Under the pieces are notes generated by a model that saw only the letters and a list, made by a program, of their open reading frames with translations, had not been told where the DNA came from and ran no database searches. Position numbers and translations under genes: made by a program. 38,196 nt of DNA from Erwinia pyrifoliae DSM 12163 (GTDB lineage Bacteria > Pseudomonadota > Gammaproteobacteria > Enterobacterales > Enterobacteriaceae). The stretch is taken from positions 1,775,495-1,813,690 of the forward strand of contig NC_017390.1 of NCBI RefSeq assembly GCF_000026985.1. The letters are read 5' to 3'. Positions 19,874 to 28,556 of this stretch are shown piece by piece. How positions within the stretch are numbered: position 1 is the stretch's first letter; every line of letters starts with the position of its first letter.

Positions 19874-21052
19874 TCAGCCACTGACGTTGACGCCGGCGGC
19901 AGCCGTTGTGGCGCGCTGTACCGCATCCTCAATATCACTCCCGGTTGCCAGCACGACGCCTAAACGGCGTTTACCCTGGATTTCCGGCTTGCCAAACAGA
20001 CGAACCTGCAGACCCGCGCCGACTGCGGCTGAAAGGTTGGCAAAATGAACGTTATCACTGTGTAGCTCCGGCAGGATAACCGCCGATGCCGCCGGCCCAT
20101 ATTGACGTATTGCCCCCACCGGCAGACCGAGGAAAGCGCGAACGTGCAGGGCGAACTCAGAAACATCCTGTGAAATTAAGGTGACCATGCCGGTATCGTG
20201 CGGGCGCGGTGACACTTCACTGAACACCACCTCATCACCACAGACAAATAGCTCCACGCCAAAAAGGCCGTGACCACCGAGAGCCGCCACGACCTTTTCG
20301 GCAATCTGCCGGGCGCGCTGCAGGGCCAGCTGGCTCATCTGCTGTGGCTGCCACGACTCACGATAATCGCCATCCTCCTGGCGATGGCCAATGGGCGCGC
20401 AAAAATGAATACCATCCACGGCACTGATGGTCAGCAGGGTGATTTCAAAATCGAATTTCACCACGCCTTCAACAATCACGCGCCCGGCACCTGCACGGCC
20501 ACCCTGCTGAGCATATTCCCAGGCGTTGGCCAGCTGTGCGGCCTTGCGGATAAAGCTCTGGCCTTTGCCGGAGGAGCTCATCACCGGCTTAATAATGCAC
20601 GGGAAGCCAATAGCTTGTGCTGCGGAACAAAATGCATCATAACTGTCGGCGAAGCGATAGTCCGAAGTGGGAAGCTGCAACTCTTCTGCCGCCAGGCGGC
20701 GAATGCCCTCCCGATTCATAGTTAACCGTGCGGCGCGGGCGGTGGGAACCACATTTTGGCCCTGTTTTTCCAGTTCGACCAGCATATCCGTGGCGATGGC
20801 TTCAATTTCAGGCACCACAAAATCCGGCTTTTCTTTAGCTATCAGCGCTGCCAGAGCCGCGCCATCCAGCATATTGATCACATAACTGCGATGGGCAACC
20901 TGCATGGCCGGGGCATCCGCGTAGCGATCTACCGCGATCGTTTCCACGCCCAAACGCTGACATTCCAGCGCCACTTCTTTGCCCAGTTCACCCGATCCTA
21001 ACAGCATTACGCGCGTTGCATTCGGGCGCAGAGCGGTTCCAAGAGTTGTCAT
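19874..21052 (-). CDS. purT: Formate-dependent GAR transformylase PurT
   Basis: PurT uses formate and ATP to formylate glycinamide ribonucleotide in purine synthesis, an alternative to folate-dependent PurN. The 392-residue product equals E. coli PurT. ATP-grasp features are clear: [12 protein letters not shown] at the N-terminus, [21 protein letters not shown], and the metal-binding [13 protein letters not shown]. The ATG at 21052 gives [10 protein letters not shown] and lies eight bases after AGG; the adjacent ATG at 21055 is a possible alternative. It is divergent from yebG, and a PurR box lies in the spacer. Confidence 0.97.
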   Translation of the reverse strand: MTTLGTALRPNATRVMLLGSGELGKEVALECQRLGVETIAVDRYADAPAMQVAHRSYVINMLDGAALAALIAKEKPDFVVPEIEAIATDMLVELEKQGQNVVPTARAARLTMNREGIRRLAAEELQLPTSDYRFADSYDAFCSAAQAIGFPCIIKPVMSSSGKGQSFIRKAAQLANAWEYAQQGGRAGAGRVIVEGVVKFDFEITLLTISAVDGIHFCAPIGHRQEDGDYRESWQPQQMSQLALQRARQIAEKVVAALGGHGLFGVELFVCGDEVVFSEVSPRPHDTGMVTLISQDVSEFALHVRAFLGLPVGAIRQYGPAASAVILPELHSDNVHFANLSAAVGAGLQVRLFGKPEIQGKRRLGVVLATGSDIEDAVQRATTAAAGVNVSG

Positions 21053-21094
21053 CATCGCCACCTGAGTAGATTAAAAAAAACCGCAGCAGTATAA

Positions 21095-21110
21095 ACGAAA
21101 ACGTTTGCGT
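21095..21110. promoter_or_regulatory. PurR operator upstream of purT
   Basis: ACGAAAACGTTTGCGT reads on the minus strand as ACGCAAACGTTTTCGT, a full match to the PurR box. It lies about 43 bases before the purT start, consistent with purine repression of purT. Confidence 0.9.
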
Positions 21111-21155
21111 GTTCATCCGTCATCCGGCGCTTGAGGAAAAAAAGCCATGCTGCTA

Positions 21156-21175
21156 TACTGTATAAAAACACAGTT
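21156..21175 (+). promoter_or_regulatory. LexA operator upstream of yebG
   Basis: TACTGTATAAAAACACAGTT fits the LexA consensus TACTGTATATAAAAACAGTA (CTG-N10-CAG at 21158-21173). It lies 15 bases before the yebG ATG, as expected for an SOS-regulated gene. Confidence 0.92.
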
Positions 21176-21190
21176 AAACAGGGCGAAATT

Positions 21191-21490
21191 ATGGCTGTCG
21201 AAATTCAATATATCGTCGTCAGAAAAGGTGAAGAAAAGATGACGTTTGCCAGTAAAAAAGAGGCGGATGCCTACGACAAAATGCTCGATATGGCCGAAGT
21301 GTTCTCTGACTGGCTGGCGGCCAGTCCGCTGGACATGGAGGATCAGCAGAACGAATCGCTGGGGCTTTTTATGGCGGAAAACAAAGACGTGCTGCAGCAG
21401 ATCCTGCGCACCGGCAGGCTGCCTGATGAAAACGCCGCCGATAAAAGCGACGACGTGAGCGAAAGCAAACTGCGGGCGGTAGCGGGCTGA
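21191..21490 (+). CDS. yebG: DNA damage-inducible protein YebG
   Basis: YebG is a small SOS-regulated protein of unknown biochemical role. The 99-residue product starts M-A-V-E-I-Q-Y-I-V-V-R-K-G-E-E-K-M and carries the conserved S-K-K-E-A-D-A-Y-D-K-M-L-D core, matching E. coli YebG (96 residues) except in the divergent C-terminal tail. The ATG at 21191 is chosen over the upstream in-frame ATG at 21131, which would place the LexA box inside the coding region. It is divergent from purT; the E. coli neighbours yebF and yebE are missing here. Confidence 0.95.
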   Translation: MAVEIQYIVVRKGEEKMTFASKKEADAYDKMLDMAEVFSDWLAASPLDMEDQQNESLGLFMAENKDVLQQILRTGRLPDENAADKSDDVSESKLRAVAG

Positions 21491-21531
21491 GTGCACCAGG
21501 ACGGGCCAGCTGGCGTGGCCATCTGGCCGGG

Positions 21532-22344
21532 TTACATCAGCTGGCGTAACGCCGCCATCGCCGCCTTTGCGGTGATAACGGGATCGGCCTGATGCAGCCG
21601 ATCGTTGAAGACTTCAAGTCCGATTGGCCCTTGGTATCCAATTTGTTGCAGGCGCTCTAGTAGCGCCCGCAACGGATAGTGGCCTTCGCCTGGCAGCAGG
21701 CGGTCATGGCGGGCAACCTTTTTTAACTGTTGCGCATCCGGCTGGGTATCCAGATCCGACAATTGCACCAGGAATATCTTGCCGGCCGGGATGCCTTCCA
21801 GATCTGCCAGCGTTCTTTGCAAAACAAAGATATGGAATGCGTCGACCACCAGCCCCAGATTGGGTGCATTGATGCGCTTCACCAGCTGCCATGCTGCGGC
21901 GATGTTGTTAATGTGCCGGCTCCACGCCATCGCTTCATAGGCCACGCGCAGATGGTGGCGTGCCGCCTGCTGTACCAGCCAGCGTAAATCTTCTTCTGTT
22001 CGCTGCTGACAACATGCGGGATGAGTCGAAGCAGGGACCAGTAGCGTAGTGGCTCCCAATCGTTGTGCGGTTGACATCATCTCCAGGGCTTCGTTACGCT
22101 TATTATTGCGCATCTCATCCGGTGCGCCATCAAAGTCCATCAACACCTGGTAATCCGTCAATGATAACGCCAGCCGTGAGCAGAGATTGGCCAGGCCAGC
22201 AGCGCCCATTGCTGCTGTTGCCACATCCTGCTGCCACAGTTCCACCTGCTGAAACCCCGCCGCAGCGGCCGCGCGTAATTTCTCTTCGCTACTACCGCCA
22301 AGCAGAATAGTATTGATAAATAATGGGTTGTCTGAAAGCTTCAC
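21532..22344 (-). CDS. Sugar phosphate isomerase/epimerase-like TIM-barrel enzyme
   Basis: The 270-residue protein belongs to the xylose-isomerase-like/AP endonuclease 2 TIM-barrel superfamily (PF01261 type), which includes hydroxypyruvate isomerase, inosose dehydratase and 3-dehydroshikimate dehydratase. The probable metal ligands are E137 (Y-E-A-M-A-W), D168 and H171 (V-V-D-A-F-H), Q194 (F-L-V-Q-L-S-D) and E244 (G-L-E-V-F-N-D). The start is a GTG at 22344 with AAGGAAACG before it; the frame is open further upstream without a better start. The exact substrate is unknown. It stands alone between yebG and divergent ptrB, where E. coli has yebF and yebE, so it is probably an Erwinia-lineage accessory gene. 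Confidence 0.85.
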   Translation of the reverse strand: MKLSDNPLFINTILLGGSSEEKLRAAAAAGFQQVELWQQDVATAAMGAAGLANLCSRLALSLTDYQVLMDFDGAPDEMRNNKRNEALEMMSTAQRLGATTLLVPASTHPACCQQRTEEDLRWLVQQAARHHLRVAYEAMAWSRHINNIAAAWQLVKRINAPNLGLVVDAFHIFVLQRTLADLEGIPAGKIFLVQLSDLDTQPDAQQLKKVARHDRLLPGEGHYPLRALLERLQQIGYQGPIGLEVFNDRLHQADPVITAKAAMAALRQLM

Positions 22345-22598
22345 CGTCGTTTCCTTATTTTTTTTCTTGCTGCTTTCAGGGTAGAAGCCAATAACGGCTG
22401 GCGCAAACCCGCCTTTTACATGATGTGCGCGCATTAAGATGACGTGTTATCGTCTTTGCCTCCTTTGACATTTCCTTACGTCGCTGTTGAGACGCCCGGT
22501 GATCGACGTCAATCGTTCCACTGGCGCATTATCTTTACTTGGCAATCTGCCAGCCAGGTGTCAACCTGACCTACCTGAACTCACATTGCGAACGAAAT

Positions 22599-24659
22599 AT
22601 GACGCCACCAAAAGCAAAGAAAATACCCCATGTTATGACCTTGCATGGCGATACGCGCACCGACAACTATTACTGGCTGCGTGACGATCGACGTGAAGAT
22701 CCGCAGGTGCTGGCGCACCTTAGCGCTGAAAACGACTTTTGTCTGCAGCAGCTTCAGCCGCAACAGGCACTCCAGGCGCAGTTGCTAAAGGAGATCGTTG
22801 GGCGTATACCGGCGCGGGATCATTCCGTGCCCTATGTTAAAAGCGGCTTCCGCTATCAAAGTCGCTATGAGGAAGGCAACGAATATACCCTGTATACCCG
22901 TCAGCCAGCGGACACCCTCACGCCGGAAGTCTGGGACACGCTGCTGGATGGTAACCAGCGTGCTGCCGACAGCGAGTTTTATACCCTGGGTGGCGTGGCC
23001 ATCAGCCCGGATAACCAGACAATGGCGGTGGCCGAAGACTTTCTGTCGCGCAGGGTATATGCCATTCGTCTACGTCATTTGCACAGCGGCGAGTGGTATC
23101 CCGAGGTGCTGGAGGGCGTCTCCTCCAGCATGGCCTGGTCTGGCGATTCACAGACGCTCTATTATGTGCTGAAGGATAAACAGACTTTGCTGCCTTATCA
23201 GGTATGGCGGCATTCGCTCGGTACTCCACAGCAGCAGGACCAGCTGGTGTATGAAGAGCAGGATGACACTTTTTATGTCGGCCTTGATAAGACCACCTCA
23301 GAGCAGTTTATTACTATCGTACTTGGCAGCAGCACCACCAGCGAAGTCATGCTGCTGGATGCGCAGCAGGCCAATGCGCAGCCGCAGCGGTTTAGCGCAC
23401 GTCGTAAAGACCATGAATACAGCGTCGATCACTATCAGGGCAATTTCTATATACGTTCTAATCGCGACGGTAAGAACTTTGCTCTGTATCGCAGCGCAGA
23501 GGCTGATGAACATCAGTGGCAGACGGTGATCCCTGCGCGTGACGATATCGTACTGGAAGATTATTCCCTGTTCCGCGACTGGCTGGTCGTTGAAGAGCGT
23601 CAGCACGGATTATCCAGCCTGCGCCAGATCCACTGGCAAAGCGGCAGAAGCTACACGATTGCCTTTGACGATCCGGCTTATGTCACCTGGATTGGTTACA
23701 ACCCCAGCCCTGAAACCAGCAAGCTGCGCTATGGCTATTCGTCAATGACCACCCCGGACACGCTGTATGAACGCGATCTGGATAGCGGTGAGCGGCAGGT
23801 TCTGAAGCAGACAGAAGTAAAAGGTTTTGACGCCTTATTGTATCGTAGCGAGCACCACTGGATGACCATGCGCGACGGGGTCGAAGTGCCGGTTTCGCTG
23901 GTTTATCGCCGGGACTGCTATCAGCCGGGAACCAACCCGCTGCTGGTTTATGGCTATGGCTCCTACGGCAGCAGTATGGATGCCGACTTCAGCGCCAGCC
24001 GTCTCAGTCTGCTCGACCGTGGGTTCGTCTATGCTCTGACGCATATCCGGGGCGGAGGGGAAATGGGGCAACGCTGGTATGACGACGGACGCCTGTTCAA
24101 CAAGATGAACACCTTCCATGACTTCATTGATATTACCGATGCGCTGGTGGCGAGAAACTACGGTGACGCGCAAAAACTTTACGCAATGGGGGGCAGCGCC
24201 GGGGGCTTACTGATGGGCGCGGTGATCAACATGGTGCCGAACCGTTTCCACGGAGTGGTCGCGCAGGTGCCATTTGTGGACGTGCTGACCACCATGCTGG
24301 ATGAAACCATACCCCTCACCACCGGTGAATATGACGAGTGGGGAAATCCGGCCGATGAGCCATATTATCGCTACATCCGGCAGTACAGCCCGTATGACAA
24401 CGTGGTAGCGCAGTCTTACCCGCACCTGCTGGTTACTACCGGGCTGCATGATCCCCAGGTGCAGTATTGGGAGCCGGCAAAATGGGTGGCGAAGCTGCGC
24501 GAGTTGAAAACCGACGACCATCTGCTGCTGCTGCACACCGAAATGGATGCCGGCCACGGCGGCAAATCCGGGCGCTTCAAGGCTCATGAAGGATTAGTGA
24601 TGGAATATGCCTTTCTGATCGCGCTGGCGACGGGCCTGCTGGCCAGCCAGGTGGTTTAA
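22599..24659 (+). CDS. ptrB: Oligopeptidase B (protease II)
   Basis: PtrB is a cytoplasmic serine peptidase of the prolyl oligopeptidase family (S9A) that cleaves short peptides after basic residues. The 686-residue product equals the E. coli length. It has the N-terminal seven-bladed propeller domain and a C-terminal alpha/beta hydrolase domain. The nucleophile lies in G-G-S-A-G-G (Ser near 532), the Asp follows V-T-T-G-L-H-D (near 617), and the His lies in D-A-G-H-G-G (near 652). I use the ATG at 22599 because it gives [11 protein letters not shown] as in E. coli; its ribosome-binding site is weak. The stop codon overlaps that of convergent exoX by three to four bases. Confidence 0.97.
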   Translation: MTPPKAKKIPHVMTLHGDTRTDNYYWLRDDRREDPQVLAHLSAENDFCLQQLQPQQALQAQLLKEIVGRIPARDHSVPYVKSGFRYQSRYEEGNEYTLYTRQPADTLTPEVWDTLLDGNQRAADSEFYTLGGVAISPDNQTMAVAEDFLSRRVYAIRLRHLHSGEWYPEVLEGVSSSMAWSGDSQTLYYVLKDKQTLLPYQVWRHSLGTPQQQDQLVYEEQDDTFYVGLDKTTSEQFITIVLGSSTTSEVMLLDAQQANAQPQRFSARRKDHEYSVDHYQGNFYIRSNRDGKNFALYRSAEADEHQWQTVIPARDDIVLEDYSLFRDWLVVEERQHGLSSLRQIHWQSGRSYTIAFDDPAYVTWIGYNPSPETSKLRYGYSSMTTPDTLYERDLDSGERQVLKQTEVKGFDALLYRSEHHWMTMRDGVEVPVSLVYRRDCYQPGTNPLLVYGYGSYGSSMDADFSASRLSLLDRGFVYALTHIRGGGEMGQRWYDDGRLFNKMNTFHDFIDITDALVARNYGDAQKLYAMGGSAGGLLMGAVINMVPNRFHGVVAQVPFVDVLTTMLDETIPLTTGEYDEWGNPADEPYYRYIRQYSPYDNVVAQSYPHLLVTTGLHDPQVQYWEPAKWVAKLRELKTDDHLLLLHTEMDAGHGGKSGRFKAHEGLVMEYAFLIALATGLLASQVV

Positions 24660-25321
24660 TCGGACTCGCTTAATGCCCGCTGCATGGCGCTGCGTAAGTC
24701 GGGTTTGAGATCCGGGATTTTTTTTAGCATCCACTGTAAATAGCCCGGATCTTTTTTCGCCACATCGTCAACCTTTTGTCCGCGATATTTGCCAAAAGGA
24801 AAACAGCTACTCGACCCCTTAACCTGCATCCGGCGCAGCATTTCCGCAGCATCCCAGCCGCTGAACGACATAATACGCATCAATAGCGCAGCGGTGACGT
24901 AGCAGTCATATAATGCCCGGTGAGCGTGTAAATCGGCTGGTGGTGAAACCTCCAGTTGCAGAGACTGGCGTAGCGCTTCATTTGTGTATTTCAGGCCAGG
25001 CCATAAGCGGCGCGCTAAGGTCATGGTGCAAATCCAATCCCCGTGCATTTCAGGCAGCATGCGGCGGTCAAAGCTGGCGTTGTGTGCTACATAGAAGGGG
25101 CTGCCGTGATAGCGGCCTATCGCCTGTTCTATGGCCGGTTTTCCCCTCACCATCGCCTCGGTGATTTTATGGACGGCCATGGCCTGACGGCTGATTGGCC
25201 GGTCAGGTGAGATAAGATCGCTCATTGGATTGAGGATCTGTCCACTGATAACGTCAACCGAAGCCACTTCAACCACTCCGCCCTGCAGGCCACAGGTTTC
25301 CGTGTCTATAACCCTGAACAT
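24656..25321 (-). CDS. exoX: Exodeoxyribonuclease X
   Basis: ExoX is a distributive 3'-5' exonuclease of the DnaQ (DEDDh) family, used in mismatch repair and DNA repair. The catalytic residues are D6 and E8 (V-I-D-T-E-T), D85 (H-N-A-S-F-D) and the H134-x4-D139 pair (H-R-A-L-Y-D). The 221-residue length matches E. coli (220). The C-terminal [11 protein letters not shown] segment is also kept. GGGAG precedes the ATG at 25321. In E. coli yobB lies between exoX and holE; here the spacer is only about 145 bases and holds no gene. Confidence 0.96.
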   Translation of the reverse strand: MFRVIDTETCGLQGGVVEVASVDVISGQILNPMSDLISPDRPISRQAMAVHKITEAMVRGKPAIEQAIGRYHGSPFYVAHNASFDRRMLPEMHGDWICTMTLARRLWPGLKYTNEALRQSLQLEVSPPADLHAHRALYDCYVTAALLMRIMSFSGWDAAEMLRRMQVKGSSSCFPFGKYRGQKVDDVAKKDPGYLQWMLKKIPDLKPDLRSAMQRALSESD

Positions 25322-25466
25322 AGCTTCTCCCGATGATAAAACTGACGTGCAGGGTAACGAAAAGGCTCCTGCTTGCCAATGGTCAGCCGCACGCCGGATA
25401 CTGATTATCTGTTTACTCGTACCAGCAGCTGACCACTGGTTGCTATCGCGTGAATAAATGGCACCG

Positions 25467-25697
25467 TTATTTTTGTTTAGGTTCGTACGGCAGCCTTGAG
25501 AGCGAAAGCGAAGCCTGACGATAGTGCATCAGGCGCTGTCGAAACCAGTCACGCAGTGCTTCCGGCTGTTCACGTTCAACTATTTCGGCGACGATCGGCA
25601 TATTATACCGCTCTTTGAAAGCCACTCCGGCGGCGGCCAGGTCTACGTTGACCTTATCTTTTTCTTCCTGTGGCAATGTGGCCAGGTTGTAGCTCAT
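25467..25697 (-). CDS. holE: DNA polymerase III theta subunit
   Basis: Theta is the small core subunit of DNA polymerase III that binds and stabilises the epsilon proofreading subunit. The frame is open up to 25838, but the ATG at 25697, preceded by a G-rich ribosome-binding site (GGGGGGAT), gives a 76-residue protein. That is exactly the E. coli length. The core [21 protein letters not shown] and the C-terminal L-S-R-L-P-Y-E-P-K are conserved. It lies between exoX and the copper-gene remnant, as in E. coli apart from the missing yobB. Confidence 0.96.
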   Translation of the reverse strand: MSYNLATLPQEEKDKVNVDLAAAGVAFKERYNMPIVAEIVEREQPEALRDWFRQRLMHYRQASLSLSRLPYEPKQK

Positions 25698-25864
25698 GAT
25701 GTATCCCCCCAGTTTGAGGCAGAAAATAATGCACAAAGCACGGATTAGCAAGCCTGCTGACCGTTGATTGCTGGCGTTACCTCGACACTGCTTTTTAAGC
25801 GGAGTATTCTTTTGCCCTCTGGCAGCAAGCCGCTGCATCGCCTGTAAGGATCAATGCGAATTAG

Positions 25865-26161
25865 GGGTATTATCCTGGGGCGTTATCTGCACAGGTCGTG
25901 CTGATGCCGCTGGCCTGGGCGGGAATAGTTAGCGTAATTCTCGCACCTTTGCGCTTGCACGCTGCTCTTAGCCAAAGCCTGATGCGCTTTTCGCGCTATG
26001 GCCATATTGCGCTGGGGCTGGCGCTGATCGGTGGGGCGCACGGGCAACAGCAGTTTATCACCACTACCCTGGTGGAAATCATTCTGGCTGCAGCGGTGCT
26101 GTTGACCGTAAGCGGGTTTGCCTGGCTGGAACCGGCCCAGGCCATTAGCCGGGCAGGCTAA
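25865..26161 (+). pseudogene. yebZ: Internally deleted copD (yebZ) remnant
   Basis: The frame from 25865 to the TAA at 26159-26161 (GTG at 25898 as the first possible start) encodes under 100 residues in two blocks. L-A-W-A-G-I-V followed by S-Q-S-L-M-R-F-S-R-Y-G-H-I-A matches the late-middle part of CopD/YebZ (A-A-W-F-G-G and A-L-M-R-F-S-W-C-G-H). T-L-V-E-I-I-L-A-A-A-V-L-L and W-L-E-P match its extreme C-terminus (K-L-E-W-A-I-G-A-V-V-L and T-L-E-P). About 50-55 residues between the blocks, and roughly the first 170 of the normal ~290, are missing. The blocks stay in frame. It lies between holE and yebY, as yebZ does in E. coli, where yobA (copC) would precede it. I judge it a decayed gene; expression as a small membrane protein cannot be excluded. 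Confidence 0.78.
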
Positions 26162-26210
26162 ATTATTCACCCTTCAGATTTAAGTGATATCGTTTGAGGT
26201 ACAGAACAAA

Positions 26211-26546
26211 ATGAAAAAGTTGGCATTAGCATGCCTGGCACTGGGCATCAGCAGCAGCGCAGTGGCCGGTATTGAAACCGTAAGCCGTTTCGATATGGGT
26301 AAAAACGACTGGCCATTCACGCGTGAAGAGATGATGCTGAGCTGCGAGAAGGGCAACATACTGTTTGCTATTAACGACGGCACGCTGGTGCAGTATCCAT
26401 TAAATGCCGCAGCCGAAGCCAAAGTGCAGGCGGGCCAGATGAAGGGAGTGCCCATAGCGAAGGTTCTGGCAGACGACCCATACCATCCCGGACAGAAAAA
26501 AAGTCTGGCACCGATTGTGGCCCGTGCCGCGAAGCTCTGTCACTGA
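26211..26546 (+). CDS. yebY: DUF2511 periplasmic protein YebY
   Basis: The 111-residue precursor starts with a clear signal peptide (M-K-K-L-A-L-A-C-L-A-L-G, cleavage probably after A-V-A). The mature part aligns with E. coli YebY: V-S-R-F-D-M-G-K-N-D-W-P-F-T-R-E-E near its start, L-V-Q-Y-P-L-N in the middle, and D-D-P-x-x-P-G and S-L-A-P at the end. Two cysteines (in L-S-C-E and the final K-L-C-H) could form a disulphide. The family is linked by position to the copper proteins CopC/CopD in E. coli; here those partners are lost or broken. The ATG at 26211 is preferred over the in-frame one at 26184 because it starts the signal peptide directly and has GAGGT upstream. Confidence 0.93.
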   Translation: MKKLALACLALGISSSAVAGIETVSRFDMGKNDWPFTREEMMLSCEKGNILFAINDGTLVQYPLNAAAEAKVQAGQMKGVPIAKVLADDPYHPGQKKSLAPIVARAAKLCH

Positions 26547-26686
26547 GGCCGTCAACGGGCGTGCCTTAAGCCTTGAGATGCAGCGGTCACAGGGTAGTAT
26601 CATGCCTCAAATTTGTAGCCGCCATCACAATGCTAATGATTGTACGCCTTGCCGTTTATCGTCAGCTGGAATTCCTCCGCTGCTGG

Positions 26687-26696
26687 TCTATCTTAA
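26687..26696 (+). promoter_or_regulatory. Sigma-S type -10 region of sdsR
   Basis: TCTATCTTAA closely fits the sigma-S extended -10 pattern (KCTAYRCTTAA, one base shorter). It lies five bases before the predicted SdsR start. SdsR is known as a strictly sigma-S-dependent sRNA in E. coli and Salmonella. Confidence 0.75.
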
Positions 26697-26700
26697 AAGT

Positions 26701-26802
26701 ACCAGGCCACAACGGCTGCAAGAACACCCACTTTTAGCGCACGGCTCTGTCAAGAGCCATTACCTTGGACTGAAGACAGGATTTGTCTTCAGTCTTTTTT
26801 TT
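26701..26802 (+). ncRNA. sdsR: Small regulatory RNA SdsR (RyeB)
   Basis: SdsR is an Hfq-binding stationary-phase sRNA that represses several targets by base pairing (mutS, tolC, ompD in E. coli or Salmonella). The middle of this sequence, CTTTTAGCGCACGGCTCT then CAAGAGCCATT and C-TTGGAC, matches the E. coli RNA as I recall it. The 5' part has diverged, but its length to the conserved CTTTTA block is identical (36 bases from 26701). The gene ends in a strong terminator: GACTGAAGACA (26768-26778), a five-base loop, TGTCTTCAGTC (26784-26794) and eight T residues. The terminator arms differ from E. coli by compensatory changes. The position after yebY is the same as in E. coli. The opposite strand would carry the antisense RNA RyeA/SraC there; I cannot show that it is made here. 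Confidence 0.93.
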
Positions 26803-26949
26803 GCCTGATAAATATCTTAATTATCCCTGATGTAAGTTAACGATTGATAAATCCATCTCCGGCCACGTCATTAACCTTGCGCGTTTTACCGTCATTAACG
26901 ATTAGAAAAAATTCACAAATATTTCAGCTGATTCCGGGAAGAAACCAAA

Positions 26950-26970
26950 TTGACATCTATACTGTTAACG
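26950..26970 (+). promoter_or_regulatory. Possible promoter of the 27012 gene
   Basis: CTATACT followed by GTTAA (26957-26968) resembles a sigma-S -10 region and lies about 45 bases before the ATG. A TTGACA at 26950-26955 overlaps it too closely to serve as its -35 element, and I see no good -10 at 17 bases from that hexamer. Confidence 0.35.
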
Positions 26971-27011
26971 CTGAAAGCAGTTATTGATTGTTATATAAAC
27001 CGGAGTGAGAA

Positions 27012-28052
27012 ATGGAACTTAGAAACGAACTGGCAATGACTAAACGCGTCTCCTGGGGCAGTATTATCGCTGGCGTAGTGACCGCAATAGCTGTATCACT
27101 TCTGCTTACTACCCTCGGGACAAGCCTCGGCTTATCGATGTTGTCGCCAAAATCAGATGATATTGTTAATGGTGCAGACACGGCCGTATTGGCCTGGTCT
27201 GTTATTGGGGTCATCATTAGTCTTGCCTGTGGCGGTTTTATTACCGGACGGCTGGCAGGTGCTGATGGTGCTATTCACGGCTTTCTGATTTGGGCGACCT
27301 CATTATTGGTGGCCACCATTCTTGGATTTGCTGCCGTTGGTGGCGTATTAAATACGGCCGGTAACGCGGTGGGCGGCATTGCCTCTGCAACCGGAAGCAT
27401 GGCGAGTGGGATCGGGAGTGTTGCCGGACAAGCCGCTCAGGGCGCGGGCAATATGGGTGAGAAGATTTACGGCCGCCTTGGGCTGAATACCAAGTTGCAA
27501 TCCCAGGATGCCGATCAACAGGTTATGGAAGCCCTGAAAAAAAGCGGCATCAAAGAACTCCAGCCTGAGTATCTGCAGTCACAGCTTGAAGCGGCGGGCG
27601 ACGATTTAGCCAGTGCGGCTAAAAACCTGGCGAGTCATCCAGAAAACAGTGATGCCATCGTTAATTCACTGACCGAAAAACTAAAAAGTCGCGCTGAAAC
27701 CATTGGTCATTCCGTAGACAAAAATGATGTGAAAAAGGCTCTGACGGAAAATACCTCGATGACGCCGGAGCAAGCGGATAAAGCAGTAGATAACTTTATT
27801 CAGACTCGTGATAAAGCGGTGCAGCAGGTTGACCAACGTATTTCGCAGTTGGAAGATAATATCAATCAGGCCAAAACGCAGTACGCTGAGCTGAAACAGC
27901 AGGCTAAAGAAAAAGCCGATGCGGCAGCCAAAGCCGGTGCGAAAGTGGCTCTTTGGTCCTTCTTCGGTTTATTGATTGGCGCCATTGTGAGTACGCTGAG
28001 CGGTTTGTGGGGCGTTAATACTCTGCCAGGCCAAAGAAAGATTAAGGCTTAA
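27012..28052 (+). CDS. Unrecognised four-helix membrane protein with coiled coil
   Basis: The 346-residue protein starts at an ATG with GGAG upstream. It has three predicted transmembrane helices near the N-terminus (about 14-42, 57-78 and 88-112). A Gly/Ala/Ser-rich stretch (about 110-150, with repeated G-S-V-A-G / G-A-G-N patterns) follows. A soluble helical domain (150-265) leads into a Gln/Lys/Ala-rich coiled coil (about 265-315) and a final transmembrane helix (about 318-338). The two membrane ends suggest that the helical part loops out on one side of the membrane. The T-K-R-V-S-W-G-S-I-I-A-G-V start followed by a G-G-F-I-T-G-R-L-A-G motif resembles small YrzE-like membrane proteins. 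I cannot assign a function. It stands alone; the upstream sequence may be stress-controlled. Confidence 0.85.
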   Translation: MELRNELAMTKRVSWGSIIAGVVTAIAVSLLLTTLGTSLGLSMLSPKSDDIVNGADTAVLAWSVIGVIISLACGGFITGRLAGADGAIHGFLIWATSLLVATILGFAAVGGVLNTAGNAVGGIASATGSMASGIGSVAGQAAQGAGNMGEKIYGRLGLNTKLQSQDADQQVMEALKKSGIKELQPEYLQSQLEAAGDDLASAAKNLASHPENSDAIVNSLTEKLKSRAETIGHSVDKNDVKKALTENTSMTPEQADKAVDNFIQTRDKAVQQVDQRISQLEDNINQAKTQYAELKQQAKEKADAAAKAGAKVALWSFFGLLIGAIVSTLSGLWGVNTLPGQRKIKA

Positions 28053-28126
28053 TCATCATTTGCTCAGTCACCGTATTGTGCCAGCACCTTAATACAGATG
28101 GTGTGGCAAGTCGGTGGGCTGCTACC

Positions 28127-28149
28127 CGGCCCGGTTTAATACCGGGCCG
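28127..28149 (+). terminator. Possible terminator after the membrane-protein gene
   Basis: CGGCCCGGT (28127-28135) and ACCGGGCCG (28141-28149) form a perfect nine-pair stem with a TTAAT loop. It lacks a T-tract, so intrinsic termination is uncertain. Confidence 0.45.
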
Positions 28150-28490
28150 AATCCTCCCGGACTGAACAGGGTACCCCCGGCGTTTAAGCCACTCCAGACG
28201 TTATCTTCCCCCGCCTACTATGGTATCGCCCACAGGACGACTTTTCTGCCATGCGGCTGACCAAAACGTTTATCCCTCTCTGTTTTTACGGCACCTTTGA
28301 GTCGGGGCTAACCATCTTAAGATGGCGCTTGATGGTGGAAAGTCCCCACATAAGCATTAAGGTGAACAAAAATCAGCCATACGTTCTGCTAATGAAACGA
28401 GCCGGGGTGGTTATAAAATTTGCTTATGGATGAAATAAATTTATGATACTCCATATATCAATTTAACCCCAGGTTAACAATTTTTACATA

Positions 28491-28520
28491 TTGACACAAA
28501 GTCTCCGATGGAAGAATATT
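28491..28520 (+). promoter_or_regulatory. Putative promoter of the dioxygenase-exporter pair
   Basis: A perfect TTGACA lies at 28491-28496. AATATT at 28515-28520, after an 18-base spacer, matches four of six -10 positions. The ATG follows 36 bases later. Confidence 0.5.
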
Positions 28521-28556
28521 AATTTTTCTTAACTTTAGTATTGAAGAGATTGAGTT

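Larger units (their letters stand above)
26547..27011. other. yebY to membrane-protein spacer containing sdsR
   Basis: This 465-base region holds no protein gene that I can support. It contains the SdsR small RNA and its promoter (26687-26802). A TTGACA and overlapping TATACT element near 26950-26963 lies before the next gene. The E. coli gene pphA, which follows SdsR there, is absent. Confidence 0.8.
28053..28556. other. Spacer before the dioxygenase gene
   Basis: This 504-base region begins with a hairpin that could end the upstream gene and becomes steadily AT-richer to the right. A 60-codon frame at 28251-28433 has no ribosome-binding site or recognisable content and is not called. A promoter-like pair lies at 28491-28520. 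Confidence 0.6.

Noticed and set aside
26697..26802. Antisense RNA RyeA/SraC opposite SdsR
   Set aside because: Known in E. coli, but I cannot identify its promoter or ends here, so only the SdsR strand is annotated.
28251..28433. 60-codon plus-strand frame upstream of the dioxygenase gene
   Set aside because: It has no ribosome-binding site, no family resemblance and lies in a spacer with changing base composition; not enough to call a gene.
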